The notes: generated by a model not told the origin, from the sequence alone. Positions 9,901 through 18,660 are shown, counted from the first letter of the stretch. The stretch is DNA of 40,127 nt from Bacteriovoracaceae bacterium (GCA_028378565.1 JAONMX010000011.1:1-40127), one strand, 5' to 3'. A program made the numbers and translations.

Positions 9901-10456
9901 AAATATCAAATATTTCACCCTTTGAACTAAATGTTCCAGCTTCTTCAACTGTTGTTGCACTGGTGTATCCAATATCGATTAACTTTGCTGCAAGATCATA
10001 GGGAGACAATATGTCAGAAACTGAAATAAGAAATGAGTTTTCTCTAAAAAAATCCATGTCTGGAGTTTTTAATAAAACGCCTTCGATTGTGGTTATTATC
10101 TCAAAATTTTGGGATTTTCCATTCGCTAATTTTGATAAACAATAAAACCGTTCATATAAATTACGCTCCGAGGCAATAAATCCACTAAACGGATTTACTT
10201 CAAGGCCGGGGTAAAAAAGGTAATCAATTTTACTGTCTAGTTTTTTAACTTTTTCAAAATAATACTCTGCTTCCTCAACAGTTGAAAATATTTTTAAAGA
10301 AATAATGTTTGAGTCGGTTGCGTCAGAACCTTTTGATTCACTCCATAAATGATTGATAAGTCCAATCTGGGAGGGATCAACACCACCAATCATGCATGGA
10401 TTGGTATTATTACTAATTGAGTCATTAATTTTTTTGTAAATTGATTCGAAAAACAT
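6950..10456 (-). CDS. mfd: Transcription-repair coupling factor
   Basis: DNA translocase that removes RNA polymerase stalled at lesions and recruits UvrA. At 1168 residues it has the usual length and order: a UvrB-like N-terminal half (LFYPGLEVNPFSG, GEIFDIFP), the RNA-polymerase interaction region around 490-560 (GDFVIHSEHGLGVFQGL), a RecG-like helicase core with Walker A GDVGFGKTE near residue 652 and VDEEQRFGVGHKEKLK near 750, then TATPIPRT, TTIIESGIDIP and QLHQLRGRIGRS, and a C-terminal TRCF domain. The ATG is preceded by GGATAGG. It heads the minus-strand operon that ends with uvrA, so both repair partners share a transcription unit. It is divergent from nuoA. Confidence 0.98.
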   Translation of the reverse strand: MFFESIYKKINDSISNNTNPCMIGGVDPSQIGLINHLWSESKGSDATDSNIISLKIFSTVEEAEYYFEKVKKLDSKIDYLFYPGLEVNPFSGFIASERNLYERFYCLSKLANGKSQNFEIITTIEGVLLKTPDMDFFRENSFLISVSDILSPYDLAAKLIDIGYTSATTVEEAGTFSSKGEIFDIFPISSDPIRIHYFDDMIEEIFSIDADTNRTIKDKPLEQLSIAPCPGIFCQDGFSLTLRENLPNPSLKFKDRVEKRKSFFQKLSQQELFENYPIYLPLFFKNATSFLEVLEKEFKDLNVYIFESNSVEQNLNELIDSVLESYDFYHSDVINSDPLPKPQQIYNLDTSILDLISKSTYCTNHVEIGADFNNSSKFTSLSLQPLLPLIDEKVEGKSNKEIILKNFTKLAQDSIRFGGKVLFVYSNDNSLNEFKHLLEVIDSKIENSISYVKYELSNGFYYKNENLVVLTDGDIFSSKKKKAKTHQKQDYDLFAEQLSTLKKGDFVIHSEHGLGVFQGLETMTFGGQESDFIILDYQSGDKVYVPVYKINLIQKHADSLAALKPDSLRTNKFANVKKRARESAKKLAFDLLELQAQRETSSAYAFSPPDDMYRDFELSFPFQETKDQMQAIHDVVDVMQKPKPMDYLVCGDVGFGKTEVAMRAAFKAVLDHKQVAVLVPTTILALQHYNSFVKRFRNFPVNINFISRFKTPKETSQILDKAEKGEIDILIGTHKLLSDKIKYNDLGLVIVDEEQRFGVGHKEKLKAMKSSVDFLTLTATPIPRTMQLAFLGLRDLSLIKTPPPKRQSIKSYIIKQDDLTLQTAIKKELSRGGQVFIVHNKVSDIEQFSSKVRKLVPNAKIVIGHGQLPERELEKRMKAFYQGEYQILIATTIIESGIDIPSANTMIIERADTFGLAQLHQLRGRIGRSDKKAYCYFVIPNDRNLSNVAEKRLKALQTYADMGSGFNIANCDLEIRGAGDILGANQSGHLESVGLELYTELLQDSIRNLKGEKNRVNRNIEISTPWPAFIPQTYIHDSKERLRHYKKLSNAETFESLDNQREDLIDIFGAIPVELDNLFHVLNCRIILSKTGISHIQINGSNISLKFNKDTLSENNDLQSNVVQLFMSRPKIYKFSPDFKVLCHNKEAVSPSYLLNFSKHIAEQIVPC

Positions 10457-10584
10457 ACCTATCCAAATTTTAGTAAAATTTTTTATAAACTATTTATTAA
10501 TGAATGGGAAAAAAATGATCAATATTTAGAGATAGACACAGTGTGTAGTGTACAAAAAAAAACTAATTTCAAAATGTTTCCAAT

Positions 10585-10613
10585 ATGTTAACATTCATGT
10601 AAATTTTAAAAGC
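10585..10613 (+). promoter_or_regulatory. Weak candidate promoter for the nuo operon
   Basis: In the 187-base gap between the divergent mfd and nuoA starts, a TTTCCA-like -35 near 10577 to 10582, about 17 bases and a TAAATT-like -10 near 10600 to 10605 is the best pair seen for the plus strand, each about 4 of 6 to consensus. The gap also holds poly-A tracts and an ACAC-GTGT repeat near 10537. Nothing stronger is visible, so the assignment is tentative. Confidence 0.2.
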
Positions 10614-10643
10614 TCTAAACTATATTCTCATAGGAGAACATCC

Positions 10644-11084
10644 ATGTCGTCACCGAATTTAGACGTGTATATGCCGATTGTTATTTTAATGGCCTTTGGT
10701 GTGGTAGCCGTAGTTGGCGCCTTATTATTTGGAAGGTTATTAAGACCTAGTAACCCTAATACTCTCAAAGAATCACCATATGAATGTGGTGAAGAACCTA
10801 TTGGTTCGGCTTGGTCTAATTTTAACGTAAGATTTTATGTTGTTTCTCTTATCTTTATAATCTTTGATGTTGAGGGAGCTTTAATGTTTCCTGTTGCAGC
10901 AGTTTTCAAAAAGTTTAATGAGATTGGTGAAGGGGCTGTACTGCTTGGATCTTTATTGCTTTTTATTCTCGTTCTAGTCTTAGGTATTATCTATTGCTGG
11001 AGAAAGGGAGACCTTGATTGGGTTAAAAGTTTTAAACTTACAGACGAACAAATTAAACAACTTAACGGTATTGAGGAAAGCTAA
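10644..11084 (+). CDS. nuoA: NADH-quinone oxidoreductase subunit A
   Basis: Small membrane subunit of respiratory complex I at the joint between membrane and peripheral arms. I use the ATG at 10644 because AGGAG sits 7 bases upstream and the protein then begins just before the first membrane helix (MSSPNLDVYMPIVILM); the frame is open back to 10548 but that extension is not hydrophobic or conserved. Of 146 residues, three helices are visible. The conserved loop ESPYECGEEP has its Cys at 48, and the acidic pair of the second helix is present (FDVE, D75 and E77). The stop overlaps the nuoH ATG by one base, so nuoB-G are not inserted here as they are in many genomes. Confidence 0.95.
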   Translation: MSSPNLDVYMPIVILMAFGVVAVVGALLFGRLLRPSNPNTLKESPYECGEEPIGSAWSNFNVRFYVVSLIFIIFDVEGALMFPVAAVFKKFNEIGEGAVLLGSLLLFILVLVLGIIYCWRKGDLDWVKSFKLTDEQIKQLNGIEES

Positions 11085-12280
11085 TGAATTCAACAATTGT
11101 TTCTTACCTTTCTCAGTTTGAAGGGCATAAAAAGTTTATAAGCATTCTCTCTGAGGCCTTAGGTTTTGATGCTACTTATCTAGTAGCTTTTTTAGTTTTC
11201 TTTTTAGCATCCTTTATTGTTGTTAATGTAATGGCACTTGTTGGTGGCCTTGGTACATATGCAGAAAGAAAAATTTCAGCTGATATTCAGATGAGACAAG
11301 GTCCAAATAGAGTTGGTCCTTACGGTTTACTTCAATTTCTTGCTGATGGTGTGAAAATGATTACGAAGGAAGATATTATTCCTCGTAATGCTGATAAACT
11401 GTTATTCACGATTGCACCTTTGATGGCCCTTGTTGGTGTCTTTGGATCACTTGCAGTTGTTCCATTTTCAAGTGGTTTTATACTGACTGATTTAAATGTA
11501 GGTGTCTTTTATCTTATTGGTGTTTCTTCATTAGTAGGTGTAGCAATTTTCCTAGGTGGATACTCTTCTAACTCAAAATGGTCAATGCTTGGTGGTATGA
11601 GAGGAGCTTCACAGATTATTTCTTACGAAGTGCCAGTAACACTTTCAATTTTAGCAATTGTTATTTTAGCCGGTGGATTATCATTTAGTACTCTTGTTGA
11701 AGCACAGGGTGGGATGCCTCATCAGTGGTATATATTACATAACCCATTCACCTTTATAGGCTTCTTTGTTTTCTTTATTGGTGCCCTGGCAGAAACAAAC
11801 AGAGCACCTTTCGATTTACCTGAAGCGGAGTCTGAACTTGTTTCAGGTTATCATACGGAATATACAGGTATGAGATTCGGGTTTTTTGCGCTCGCAGAAT
11901 ATATTGAAGTTTTTGTAGTGTGTGGAGTAGCTGCTGCTGCCTTCTTAGGAGGATATAAAGTTCCTTTTGATTTAGGTACTGGAGATCTTCTTGTTAACAC
12001 TCTACATTTACCACCTATCATTGGTAGAAATATCGGACAGATACTTCAAGTTGGTTCTTTTGTTACTAAAACATTAGTACTTTATTATATTGTCATTTGG
12101 ATTCGTTGGACTTTCCCAAGACTGAGAGTTGATCATCTTATGACGTTGTGTTGGAAATACTTAACTCCGATTGCACTTTTCAATCTAGTGGGTTGTGCTG
12201 TTTGGTTATATGCATTTGATGGACAATCTGTATGGGAGCTATTATCTCATCTCGGTGGTGCTTCATCTGGTGGACATTAA
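11084..12280 (+). CDS. nuoH: NADH-quinone oxidoreductase subunit H
   Basis: Membrane subunit that forms the quinone chamber with NuoB and NuoD and starts the proton path. Diagnostic motifs: AERKISADIQMRQGPNRVGP from residue 60, LQFLADGVKMITKEDI, RGASQIISYEV, and AETNRAPFDLPEAESELVSGYHTEYTG from residue 235 with the acidic cluster intact. At 398 residues it is slightly longer than the E. coli protein (325), mainly at the N-terminus and an insertion near 295-315. About eight to nine membrane helices are expected. The start is translationally coupled to nuoA. Confidence 0.97.
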   Translation: MNSTIVSYLSQFEGHKKFISILSEALGFDATYLVAFLVFFLASFIVVNVMALVGGLGTYAERKISADIQMRQGPNRVGPYGLLQFLADGVKMITKEDIIPRNADKLLFTIAPLMALVGVFGSLAVVPFSSGFILTDLNVGVFYLIGVSSLVGVAIFLGGYSSNSKWSMLGGMRGASQIISYEVPVTLSILAIVILAGGLSFSTLVEAQGGMPHQWYILHNPFTFIGFFVFFIGALAETNRAPFDLPEAESELVSGYHTEYTGMRFGFFALAEYIEVFVVCGVAAAAFLGGYKVPFDLGTGDLLVNTLHLPPIIGRNIGQILQVGSFVTKTLVLYYIVIWIRWTFPRLRVDHLMTLCWKYLTPIALFNLVGCAVWLYAFDGQSVWELLSHLGGASSGGH

Positions 12281-12299
12281 AAAGGACTAGAGGTTAATA

Positions 12300-12833
12300 A
12301 TGTTTGATAATATCTTATTTATTCTATCAGCTTCACTTACAGTCGTAGGTGCTTTTTCAGTTGTTCTTACAAAAAACTTAATGCACTCATGTGTTTATCT
12401 TCTTGCTGCTCTTTTTGGTACGGCAGGATTATATGCAACATTAGGAGCTGACTTTTTAGCTGCAACTCAGTTGGTTGTTTATGTTGGTGGTGTTGTTATT
12501 CTTATGCTTTTCGCTGTGATGTTAACAGGTGGAGATCAAGACAAAGAAAATAAATTTGGAATTACGAAAGTACCATCAATGGGTAACTTTAAAACTTTTC
12601 TTGCAGGTGGAGTATCAGCTTTAGTAATAGCTTTAGTTGTCTTAAGACTTATAGCGAATGTTGCTAAACAAAACCCACAGGGTGAGTTGCCGGAGTTTAC
12701 GAGTTCTGTCGTAGCGATTGGAACAAAACTTGTGACTGATCATGTACTAGCGTTTGAGATTAGTTCTGTTTTACTACTTGGTGCACTTGTTGGTGCAGCT
12801 GTTATCGCTAGACCAGCAAAAAGAGGAGAATAA
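12300..12833 (+). CDS. nuoJ: NADH-quinone oxidoreductase subunit J
   Basis: Five-helix membrane subunit of complex I next to NuoA, H and K. Family features are KNLMHSCVYLLAALFGTAGLY and the segment ADFLAATQLVVYVGGVVILMLFAVML, including the glycine-rich stretch that forms the pi-bulge in helix 3. At 177 residues the length is typical. An AGAGG site precedes the ATG, 19 bases after nuoH; nuoK begins at the base after its stop. Confidence 0.96.
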   Translation: MFDNILFILSASLTVVGAFSVVLTKNLMHSCVYLLAALFGTAGLYATLGADFLAATQLVVYVGGVVILMLFAVMLTGGDQDKENKFGITKVPSMGNFKTFLAGGVSALVIALVVLRLIANVAKQNPQGELPEFTSSVVAIGTKLVTDHVLAFEISSVLLLGALVGAAVIARPAKRGE

Positions 12834-13139
12834 ATGATTACGCTATCTTCTTATTTAATGATTTCATTGGCACTTTTCCTATCTGGATTAGTTGTAATGA
12901 TTTCTAGAAAAAATATTATTGCAATACTGCTTGGTATTGAATTGATACTAAATGCTGCAGCTTTAAACTTTGTAGCATATACAAGATTTGTTAATGACAA
13001 TATTGAAGGACATATAATGAGTCTTTTTATTATTGTTATCGCAGCGGCGGAAGCAGCTGTTGGACTTGGGATTGTTATTAGATTTTTCCAAATGAGAGAA
13101 AGTATACATATTGACGATGCAGCTCAGCTGCAAAGCTAA
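12834..13139 (+). CDS. nuoK: NADH-quinone oxidoreductase subunit K
   Basis: Three-helix MrpC-like subunit that contributes to the first proton pathway. Its 101 residues carry both membrane glutamates used in this family: E36 in LLGIELILNAAALNFVAY and E73 in IAAAEAAVGLGIVI. It starts directly at the nuoJ stop with an AGGAG site inside the nuoJ end. nuoL follows after 16 bases. Confidence 0.97.
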   Translation: MITLSSYLMISLALFLSGLVVMISRKNIIAILLGIELILNAAALNFVAYTRFVNDNIEGHIMSLFIIVIAAAEAAVGLGIVIRFFQMRESIHIDDAAQLQS

Positions 13140-13155
13140 ATAAGGAATTAAACAT

Positions 13156-15321
13156 ATGGATTACACAATCTGGGCCATAGCTCCTATTGTTCTACTCCCA
13201 TTCTTCGCTTTTGTGATTAATGCATTTATTGTAAAGAAATTCACAAAGCTTGCAGTGACTATAAGTTGTGCTGCAATTTTAGGATCGTTTGGGTTTGCTT
13301 CAAAGGTTTTCAGTGATTTTGTTTTCGGTAAATATGCTGAAGATTATCATATTCATAAAGTATTTAATTGGTTTGATCTCAGTTATGGATCTCAAATCTT
13401 TAAATTAGATATGGGTATCTATATAGATAATATGACAGCTGTAATGCTTTTTATGGTTACAGGTGTTGCATCATTAATTCATATCTTTTCAACATACTAC
13501 ATGGCCGAAGATAAAAGGTTTGGAAGATTCTTTGTTTATATGAGTCTTTTTACATCTGCTATGCTCGGACTCGTTCTTTCAGATAATTTACTTTCAGTAT
13601 TTATCTTTTGGGAACTAATGGGCTTTTGTTCTTATAGTCTTATTGGTTTCTATTATGAGAAAGAGGGTGCAGGTAATGCATCAATGAAAGCTTTTATGAC
13701 AACGAGAATTGGAGACGTTTTCTTCCTCTTAGGGATACTCGCCATTTGGTCTGTTGTTGGGAATGTAACTTTCGTTGATATTTACAGAGCAATTTCTGAT
13801 GGATCATTTAATGGTGCTTTTGCTCTTGGTATTCCACTAGCTACGTTTGCAGGGTTTTCTATCTTTATGGGAACTATTGGGAAATCAGCTCAGTTTCCAC
13901 TTCAAGTTTGGCTACCAGATGCCATGTTTGGGCCGACTCCATGTTCGGCACTAATTCACGCAGCGACCATGGTTGCTGCTGGTGTTTATCTTTCATTAAG
14001 AATGTATCCATTAATGGATGCAGGTAACCTAACAACTTTAATTGCTTATATTGGTGGGATAACCGCCTTTGGTGCCGCAACGATTGCCCTTGTTCAGACA
14101 GATATTAAAGCAGTGCTGGCTTATTCAACAATTTCACAACTGGGATATATGGTTTTAGGGGTTGGTGTCGGTTCATATAATGCAGCTTTTATGCACTTAA
14201 TTACTCACGCTGTTTTTAAAGCATGTCTATTCCTAAGTGCAGGTTCAGTTATTCATTCACTTCATGATCATCATACTCATGAGCATGTTCAAGACATGCC
14301 GAGAATGGGTGGCCTGAGAAAGAAAATGCCTTATACATTCTGGGCCATGATGTTCTGTACACTCGCAATTGCTGGTGTGCCATTCTTCTCAGGTTTTGTT
14401 TCAAAAGATAGAATACTTGGTGATGCCCTTATAATGGGAATTGCCAGCAAAAGCTACATCATTCCAGCACTTCTAGGTTTTGCAGGTGCACTATTAACAG
14501 CATTCTATATGTTTAGAATGATGTTCTTAACATTCTTTGGTGAGCCTAGAGATAAAGATCTATACGACCATACTAAAAAAGAAACTTTTAGTTTAAACAG
14601 AAACTTTCCACTTCTACTTTTATCAGTTTTCACTCTAGGTGTTTTCTTTAGTGGTTCTTTAACAGGGCAAGGTTTTGTTAAAGTAGCTGGAGAAAGATAT
14701 GAGTGGTTTAAGGTTCTAATTACAAAACCAAAAGTAGAAAAATTTGCTTCATACGAAAGACAGCCATGGGGTAATACAGATATCAAATCTAACTTTCAGT
14801 TATCAAAAGCTGAATATGATCCAACATATGGTCTTCCGGCAAAAGAAGCACATCATGTCCATCACTGGCATTTAGTTGGAGCTTTAATAAGTATCTTTAT
14901 AGCATTCACTGGAATCTTTATTGCTTACATGATGTACATAAAGAAAGCTTGGAATCCAGGTCGCTGGGTATCTATGTTCACAAGATGGTATAGAGCTCTA
15001 CAGAATAAGTATTATTTTGATGACTTTTATATTGGCGGAATAATCAAAAAAGGATTACTTCCGCTCAATAACCTTTTGGCCTACATCGATATGGGTCTTT
15101 ATGACAGGTATGCAGTTGATGGTTGGGAAAAAGTAAACAGAGCATTTTTCACTGTGGCCAAGTGGTTCGACAATATCGTAGTTGATACAGTCGCCGTTGA
15201 TGGTACTGGTGCAAGTGTTCGTTTGTTTAACGTAGTATTAAGAATGGTTCAGTCTGGGAAGATACAATTATACTTTATGATCATTGTATTTACTCTAGTT
15301 GGATTTATTTGGACTTTATAA
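13156..15321 (+). CDS. nuoL: NADH-quinone oxidoreductase subunit L
   Basis: Distal antiporter-like proton-pumping subunit, which also carries the long lateral helix. At 721 residues it is longer than the E. coli protein (613), with extra sequence before the last helices. Key features: the first half-channel glutamate E153 in FWELMGFCSYSLIG, the helix-7 lysine K243 in IGKSAQFPLQVWLPDAM, LVQTDIKAVLAYSTISQLGYM, the lysine in HAVFKACLFLSAGSVIH, and VPFFSGFVSKD. The C-terminal lateral helix runs from the segment YYFDDFYIGGI to a final membrane anchor at about 700-720. An AAGGA site precedes the ATG. Confidence 0.97.
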   Translation: MDYTIWAIAPIVLLPFFAFVINAFIVKKFTKLAVTISCAAILGSFGFASKVFSDFVFGKYAEDYHIHKVFNWFDLSYGSQIFKLDMGIYIDNMTAVMLFMVTGVASLIHIFSTYYMAEDKRFGRFFVYMSLFTSAMLGLVLSDNLLSVFIFWELMGFCSYSLIGFYYEKEGAGNASMKAFMTTRIGDVFFLLGILAIWSVVGNVTFVDIYRAISDGSFNGAFALGIPLATFAGFSIFMGTIGKSAQFPLQVWLPDAMFGPTPCSALIHAATMVAAGVYLSLRMYPLMDAGNLTTLIAYIGGITAFGAATIALVQTDIKAVLAYSTISQLGYMVLGVGVGSYNAAFMHLITHAVFKACLFLSAGSVIHSLHDHHTHEHVQDMPRMGGLRKKMPYTFWAMMFCTLAIAGVPFFSGFVSKDRILGDALIMGIASKSYIIPALLGFAGALLTAFYMFRMMFLTFFGEPRDKDLYDHTKKETFSLNRNFPLLLLSVFTLGVFFSGSLTGQGFVKVAGERYEWFKVLITKPKVEKFASYERQPWGNTDIKSNFQLSKAEYDPTYGLPAKEAHHVHHWHLVGALISIFIAFTGIFIAYMMYIKKAWNPGRWVSMFTRWYRALQNKYYFDDFYIGGIIKKGLLPLNNLLAYIDMGLYDRYAVDGWEKVNRAFFTVAKWFDNIVVDTVAVDGTGASVRLFNVVLRMVQSGKIQLYFMIIVFTLVGFIWTL

Positions 15322-15365
15322 TTTATTAAAAACTTTAAAAGAGAAACATAGAAAGGAGTTACCCT

Positions 15366-16898
15366 GTGCACGGCTCATCTCACTTATTAAATTGGATTTT
15401 ATGGATGCCATTTATTGGCGTTCTAGGAAACTTAATCATCCCTAGTAAAAAAGCAAATGCTATAAGATGGTGGAGTTTAATTAACACTGCGATTACTTTT
15501 ATCTTAACTTTAGTATTGTACAAGCAGTTCGATACTTCTGTTGCCGGAATGCAGGAAGCTTTTAACTTCTCCATACCTTGGATAAAGCAATTTAATATTT
15601 TCTATACTGTAGGAGTTGATGGCATCTCGCTACCAATGATCTTATTAACAGGATTACTTTTCTTTATTTGTATTCTTAGTAGTTGGACAGTAGAAAAATC
15701 AGTAAAGGGTTACTTTGCACTATTTTTATTCTTGCAAGGTTCAGTTATGGGAGTCTTCTTAAGTTTAGACTTTTTCCTTTTCTATGTTTTCTGGGAAGTA
15801 ATGCTTATTCCAATGTTTTTTCTTATCGGTATTTGGGGTGGAGAAAACAGAGAATATGCAGCAGTTAAGTTCTTTCTCTATACATTCTTCGGCTCAATTT
15901 TAATGCTTGTAGGTATGGTTGCTCTTTATTATGCAAAAGGAAAAGGGGTTGATGCTTTCAACATTCTTGCTCTTTCAGGCGGACATTTTACAGATTTAAA
16001 ATTAAGTATGTTTGGTACAGAGTTTAGTTTCTCAAAACTCTTCTTCGTCTTTATGTTTATTGGTTTTGCAATTAAAGTTCCTGTGTTTCCATTTCATACA
16101 TGGTTACCACATGCTCACGTACAAGCACCTACTGCAGTATCTGTAATACTTGCAGGTGTTTTACTTAAAATGGGGACATATGGATTTTTAAGAATTGCCT
16201 ACCCTATTTTCCCGGCCGCAAGTGTTCACTTTGCTGATTGTATTGCATGGCTAGGACTTATAAATGTTATCTACGGAGCGTTCTGTGCCATGGCACAAAC
16301 AGATGTGAAAAAACTTGTAGCTTACTCATCTGTATCTCACATGGGCTTTGTTATGTTAGGCCTTGCTGCAATGACAATTCAGGGTATGAATGGTGCTGTT
16401 CTTCAAATGTTTAATCACGGAACTTCAACAGCAATGATGTTCTTACTGATTGGTATTCTTTATGAAAGATCACATCACAGATGGATTGTAAGACCAGACG
16501 GAAGTAAAGGTTTTGGTGGACTTTATACACAATTACCAAAGTTCTCAATTGTCTTTATTATCGCAATGTTTGCCTCAATGGGCCTTCCAGGATTATCAGG
16601 CTTCATATCAGAAGCACTTATCTTTTTAGGTATTTATGAAAAATATACAACAATAACAGTTCTAGCATTACTTGGACTTTTACTAGGTGCTGCTTATCTT
16701 CTTTGGATGTTCAAAAGAATGTTCTTTGGTGATGTTATTGAAGAATGTAAATCATATACAGATATGAATAAAAGAGAAATTGCTTACATGCTTCCACTTT
16801 GTGTTGCAGTGATTGTTTTTGGAATTTATCCATCTCCAATTCTTAACATTATGAAAGCATCAGTTGGTAAATTGGTTACTTTATTAGGAACTTACTAG
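15366..16898 (+). CDS. nuoM: NADH-quinone oxidoreductase subunit M
   Basis: Middle antiporter-like proton-pumping subunit. It uses a GTG start, with AAGGAG 8 to 13 bases upstream in the 44-base gap after nuoL. Of 510 residues, the catalytic set is present: E144 in FYVFWEVMLIPMFFLIG, K237 in FAIKVPVFPFHTWLPHAH, and QTDVKKLVAYSSVSHMGFV. The motif GLPGLSGFISEALI marks the discontinuous helix near residue 410. About fourteen helices are expected. nuoN follows after 9 bases. Confidence 0.97.
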   Translation: MHGSSHLLNWILWMPFIGVLGNLIIPSKKANAIRWWSLINTAITFILTLVLYKQFDTSVAGMQEAFNFSIPWIKQFNIFYTVGVDGISLPMILLTGLLFFICILSSWTVEKSVKGYFALFLFLQGSVMGVFLSLDFFLFYVFWEVMLIPMFFLIGIWGGENREYAAVKFFLYTFFGSILMLVGMVALYYAKGKGVDAFNILALSGGHFTDLKLSMFGTEFSFSKLFFVFMFIGFAIKVPVFPFHTWLPHAHVQAPTAVSVILAGVLLKMGTYGFLRIAYPIFPAASVHFADCIAWLGLINVIYGAFCAMAQTDVKKLVAYSSVSHMGFVMLGLAAMTIQGMNGAVLQMFNHGTSTAMMFLLIGILYERSHHRWIVRPDGSKGFGGLYTQLPKFSIVFIIAMFASMGLPGLSGFISEALIFLGIYEKYTTITVLALLGLLLGAAYLLWMFKRMFFGDVIEECKSYTDMNKREIAYMLPLCVAVIVFGIYPSPILNIMKASVGKLVTLLGTY

Positions 16899-16907
16899 GA
16901 ATTAAAA

Positions 16908-18374
16908 ATGGGTCTTAATTATTTAGTTAGTCTTGGTCATTATGTTCCAGAACTAATTGTTTGTATTACAATGTTTTCCTTAATTCTTATTGAGGCAGCA
17001 CATGATAAAGATGCAACTTCAAAACCTCTTATTGGTTTGACTTCTTTTATTGGCTTGATTTCAGCATTTGTTATACTAGTTTTAAATTTATCTAAGCCAG
17101 GCTTATCGATTTTTACAAACTCAATCGTAATTGATTCTTTTGGTACTTTTGCAAAAATTATCATGGTACTTGGTACGCTGGGTGCGATATATATTGCAGA
17201 ACAGTCTAGTGATATTTATCAAAAACTAAAGTCTGAATTTTCAATAATGGCGATGGGTGTACTTGTGGGAGGTATGTTACTTACCTCAGCAAATAACATG
17301 CTTCTTCTTTATATTGGTTTAGAAACACTTTCAATTTTAAGTTATGTCATGGCCACCCTTAAAAAGAATAATGAAAGATCTGGTGAAGCAGGACTTAAAT
17401 ACTCCCTATATGGCGGAATCAGTGCAGGTATAATGCTATTTGGGATGAGTCATGTTTTTGGTGTTCTTGGAACAATTAATTTTTCAGAAATGGCCACAAT
17501 GATACCAAACTTAACTTCTGATCAAATGTTAATATTGATTCCAAGTTTTCTACTTTTCTTTGTAGGTCTTGGTTATAAAATCGCTTGTGTTCCATTTCAT
17601 ATGTGGTCACCAGATGTTTACGAAGGAAGTCCTATTCCTGTGACAGCTTTTTTTGCTATTGTTCCTAAGATTGCAGGTATGGCTGTTATCGCAAGACTAA
17701 CGATGCTTTTATTTAATAATGATTCATTACTCTCTGTTAGTTGGATTGGTGCTCTTAGTGTCATGGCTGCCTTAACAATGACTGTCGGAAATATCTCGGC
17801 TATCGGCCAAAGAAGTGTAAAGAGAATGCTCGCATACTCTTCTATCGGGCATGCTGGAGTAATGCTTCTAGGTATTGTTGTTGTAAGTGAGATTGGCTTA
17901 AGAAGCTTACTTTTTTATGCCTTCACTTACCTCTTTATGACTTTAGTTGCTTTCTATATTGTTTCATTTGTAAACGATACCTATGGAAACGATCATTTTG
18001 ATCGATTTAGCGGACTTATATATAAACATCCAATAATGACAATCTCAATGATAATTGTGATGTTCAGCTTAGCTGGAATTCCACCACTAAGCGGCTTTGT
18101 CGCAAAATTTAATATATTCTCAGCAGTTGTTGCTAAGAAGTATTATGTATTAGCAATAATTGCAGGGATAAACTCTGTCATTTCACTTTATTATTATATG
18201 AAAATTATAAGACTAATGGTCTTTAAAACTTCCGAGTCAGAGAATATGATTTTAGGTTTAACTCTTAGGAACCAACTAATAATTGGGGCTTTAACAGTAC
18301 CTGTTGTAACACTCGGAGTATTTTGGGAGAAAATCATTGGCGTAGCAGAACAAGCAACACTTTTGATTCAGTAA
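16908..18374 (+). CDS. nuoN: NADH-quinone oxidoreductase subunit N
   Basis: Proximal antiporter-like proton-pumping subunit. Its 488 residues carry E139 in LLYIGLETLSILSYVM, K224 in GLGYKIACVPFHMWSPDVYEGSP, GQRSVKRMLAYSSIGHAGVM, and GIPPLSGFVAKF with the C-terminal lysine of the channel. An AGGA site precedes the ATG. This is the last recognisable nuo gene, but transcription clearly continues: the next membrane-protein gene begins 3 bases after the stop. Confidence 0.97.
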   Translation: MGLNYLVSLGHYVPELIVCITMFSLILIEAAHDKDATSKPLIGLTSFIGLISAFVILVLNLSKPGLSIFTNSIVIDSFGTFAKIIMVLGTLGAIYIAEQSSDIYQKLKSEFSIMAMGVLVGGMLLTSANNMLLLYIGLETLSILSYVMATLKKNNERSGEAGLKYSLYGGISAGIMLFGMSHVFGVLGTINFSEMATMIPNLTSDQMLILIPSFLLFFVGLGYKIACVPFHMWSPDVYEGSPIPVTAFFAIVPKIAGMAVIARLTMLLFNNDSLLSVSWIGALSVMAALTMTVGNISAIGQRSVKRMLAYSSIGHAGVMLLGIVVVSEIGLRSLLFYAFTYLFMTLVAFYIVSFVNDTYGNDHFDRFSGLIYKHPIMTISMIIVMFSLAGIPPLSGFVAKFNIFSAVVAKKYYVLAIIAGINSVISLYYYMKIIRLMVFKTSESENMILGLTLRNQLIIGALTVPVVTLGVFWEKIIGVAEQATLLIQ

Positions 18375-18377
18375 CGA

Positions 18378-18659
18378 ATGATATTAGAAGAAATTATAGG
18401 TTTAATTTTAGCGGCAGGAATTATAATTCTGCCGTTTTTGTTTTTGGGTAAGAAGTTAGATACTAGAGTTAAGAGGACTGTTGGTAAAATAGATAAGAAC
18501 CCTATTAGCGATACAACAATTTTAACTCTTATGATGATCATTATTGTTCTGGTCAATCACTCTATTTTTAAAAAGGTTGGACTAGCATTCTCTGTATACG
18601 AATTGATAATCGTAGTATTGGCAGTATTAGTCGCAAAAGGAATTAAAGAGAAAAGATAA
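18378..18659 (+). CDS. Small membrane protein, probable highly diverged NuoA paralogue
   Basis: Ninety-three residues with helices at about 4-24, 46-62 and 68-86. Not recognisable by motif, but laid beside the NuoA of this operon it fits throughout: first helix ending in FLFLGKKL (NuoA ALLFGRLL), a polar loop ending KNPISD (NuoA EEPIGS), a second helix ILTLMMIIIVLVNHSIFKK (NuoA YVVSLIFIIFDVEGALMFP), and a last helix ending in GIKEKR (NuoA CWRKGD). The loop has no YEC cysteine, and the helix-2 acidic pair D/E becomes V/H. It sits 3 bases behind nuoN with no clear ribosome binding site, so it depends on coupling. Homology is by eye only. Confidence 0.6.
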   Translation: MILEEIIGLILAAGIIILPFLFLGKKLDTRVKRTVGKIDKNPISDTTILTLMMIIIVLVNHSIFKKVGLAFSVYELIIVVLAVLVAKGIKEKR

Positions 18660-18660
18660 T

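Noticed and set aside
14505-14786. Open frames on the opposite strand of nuo, mfd, polB and other genes
   Set aside because: They lie entirely inside well-supported genes, lack ribosome sites and have no recognisable protein features.
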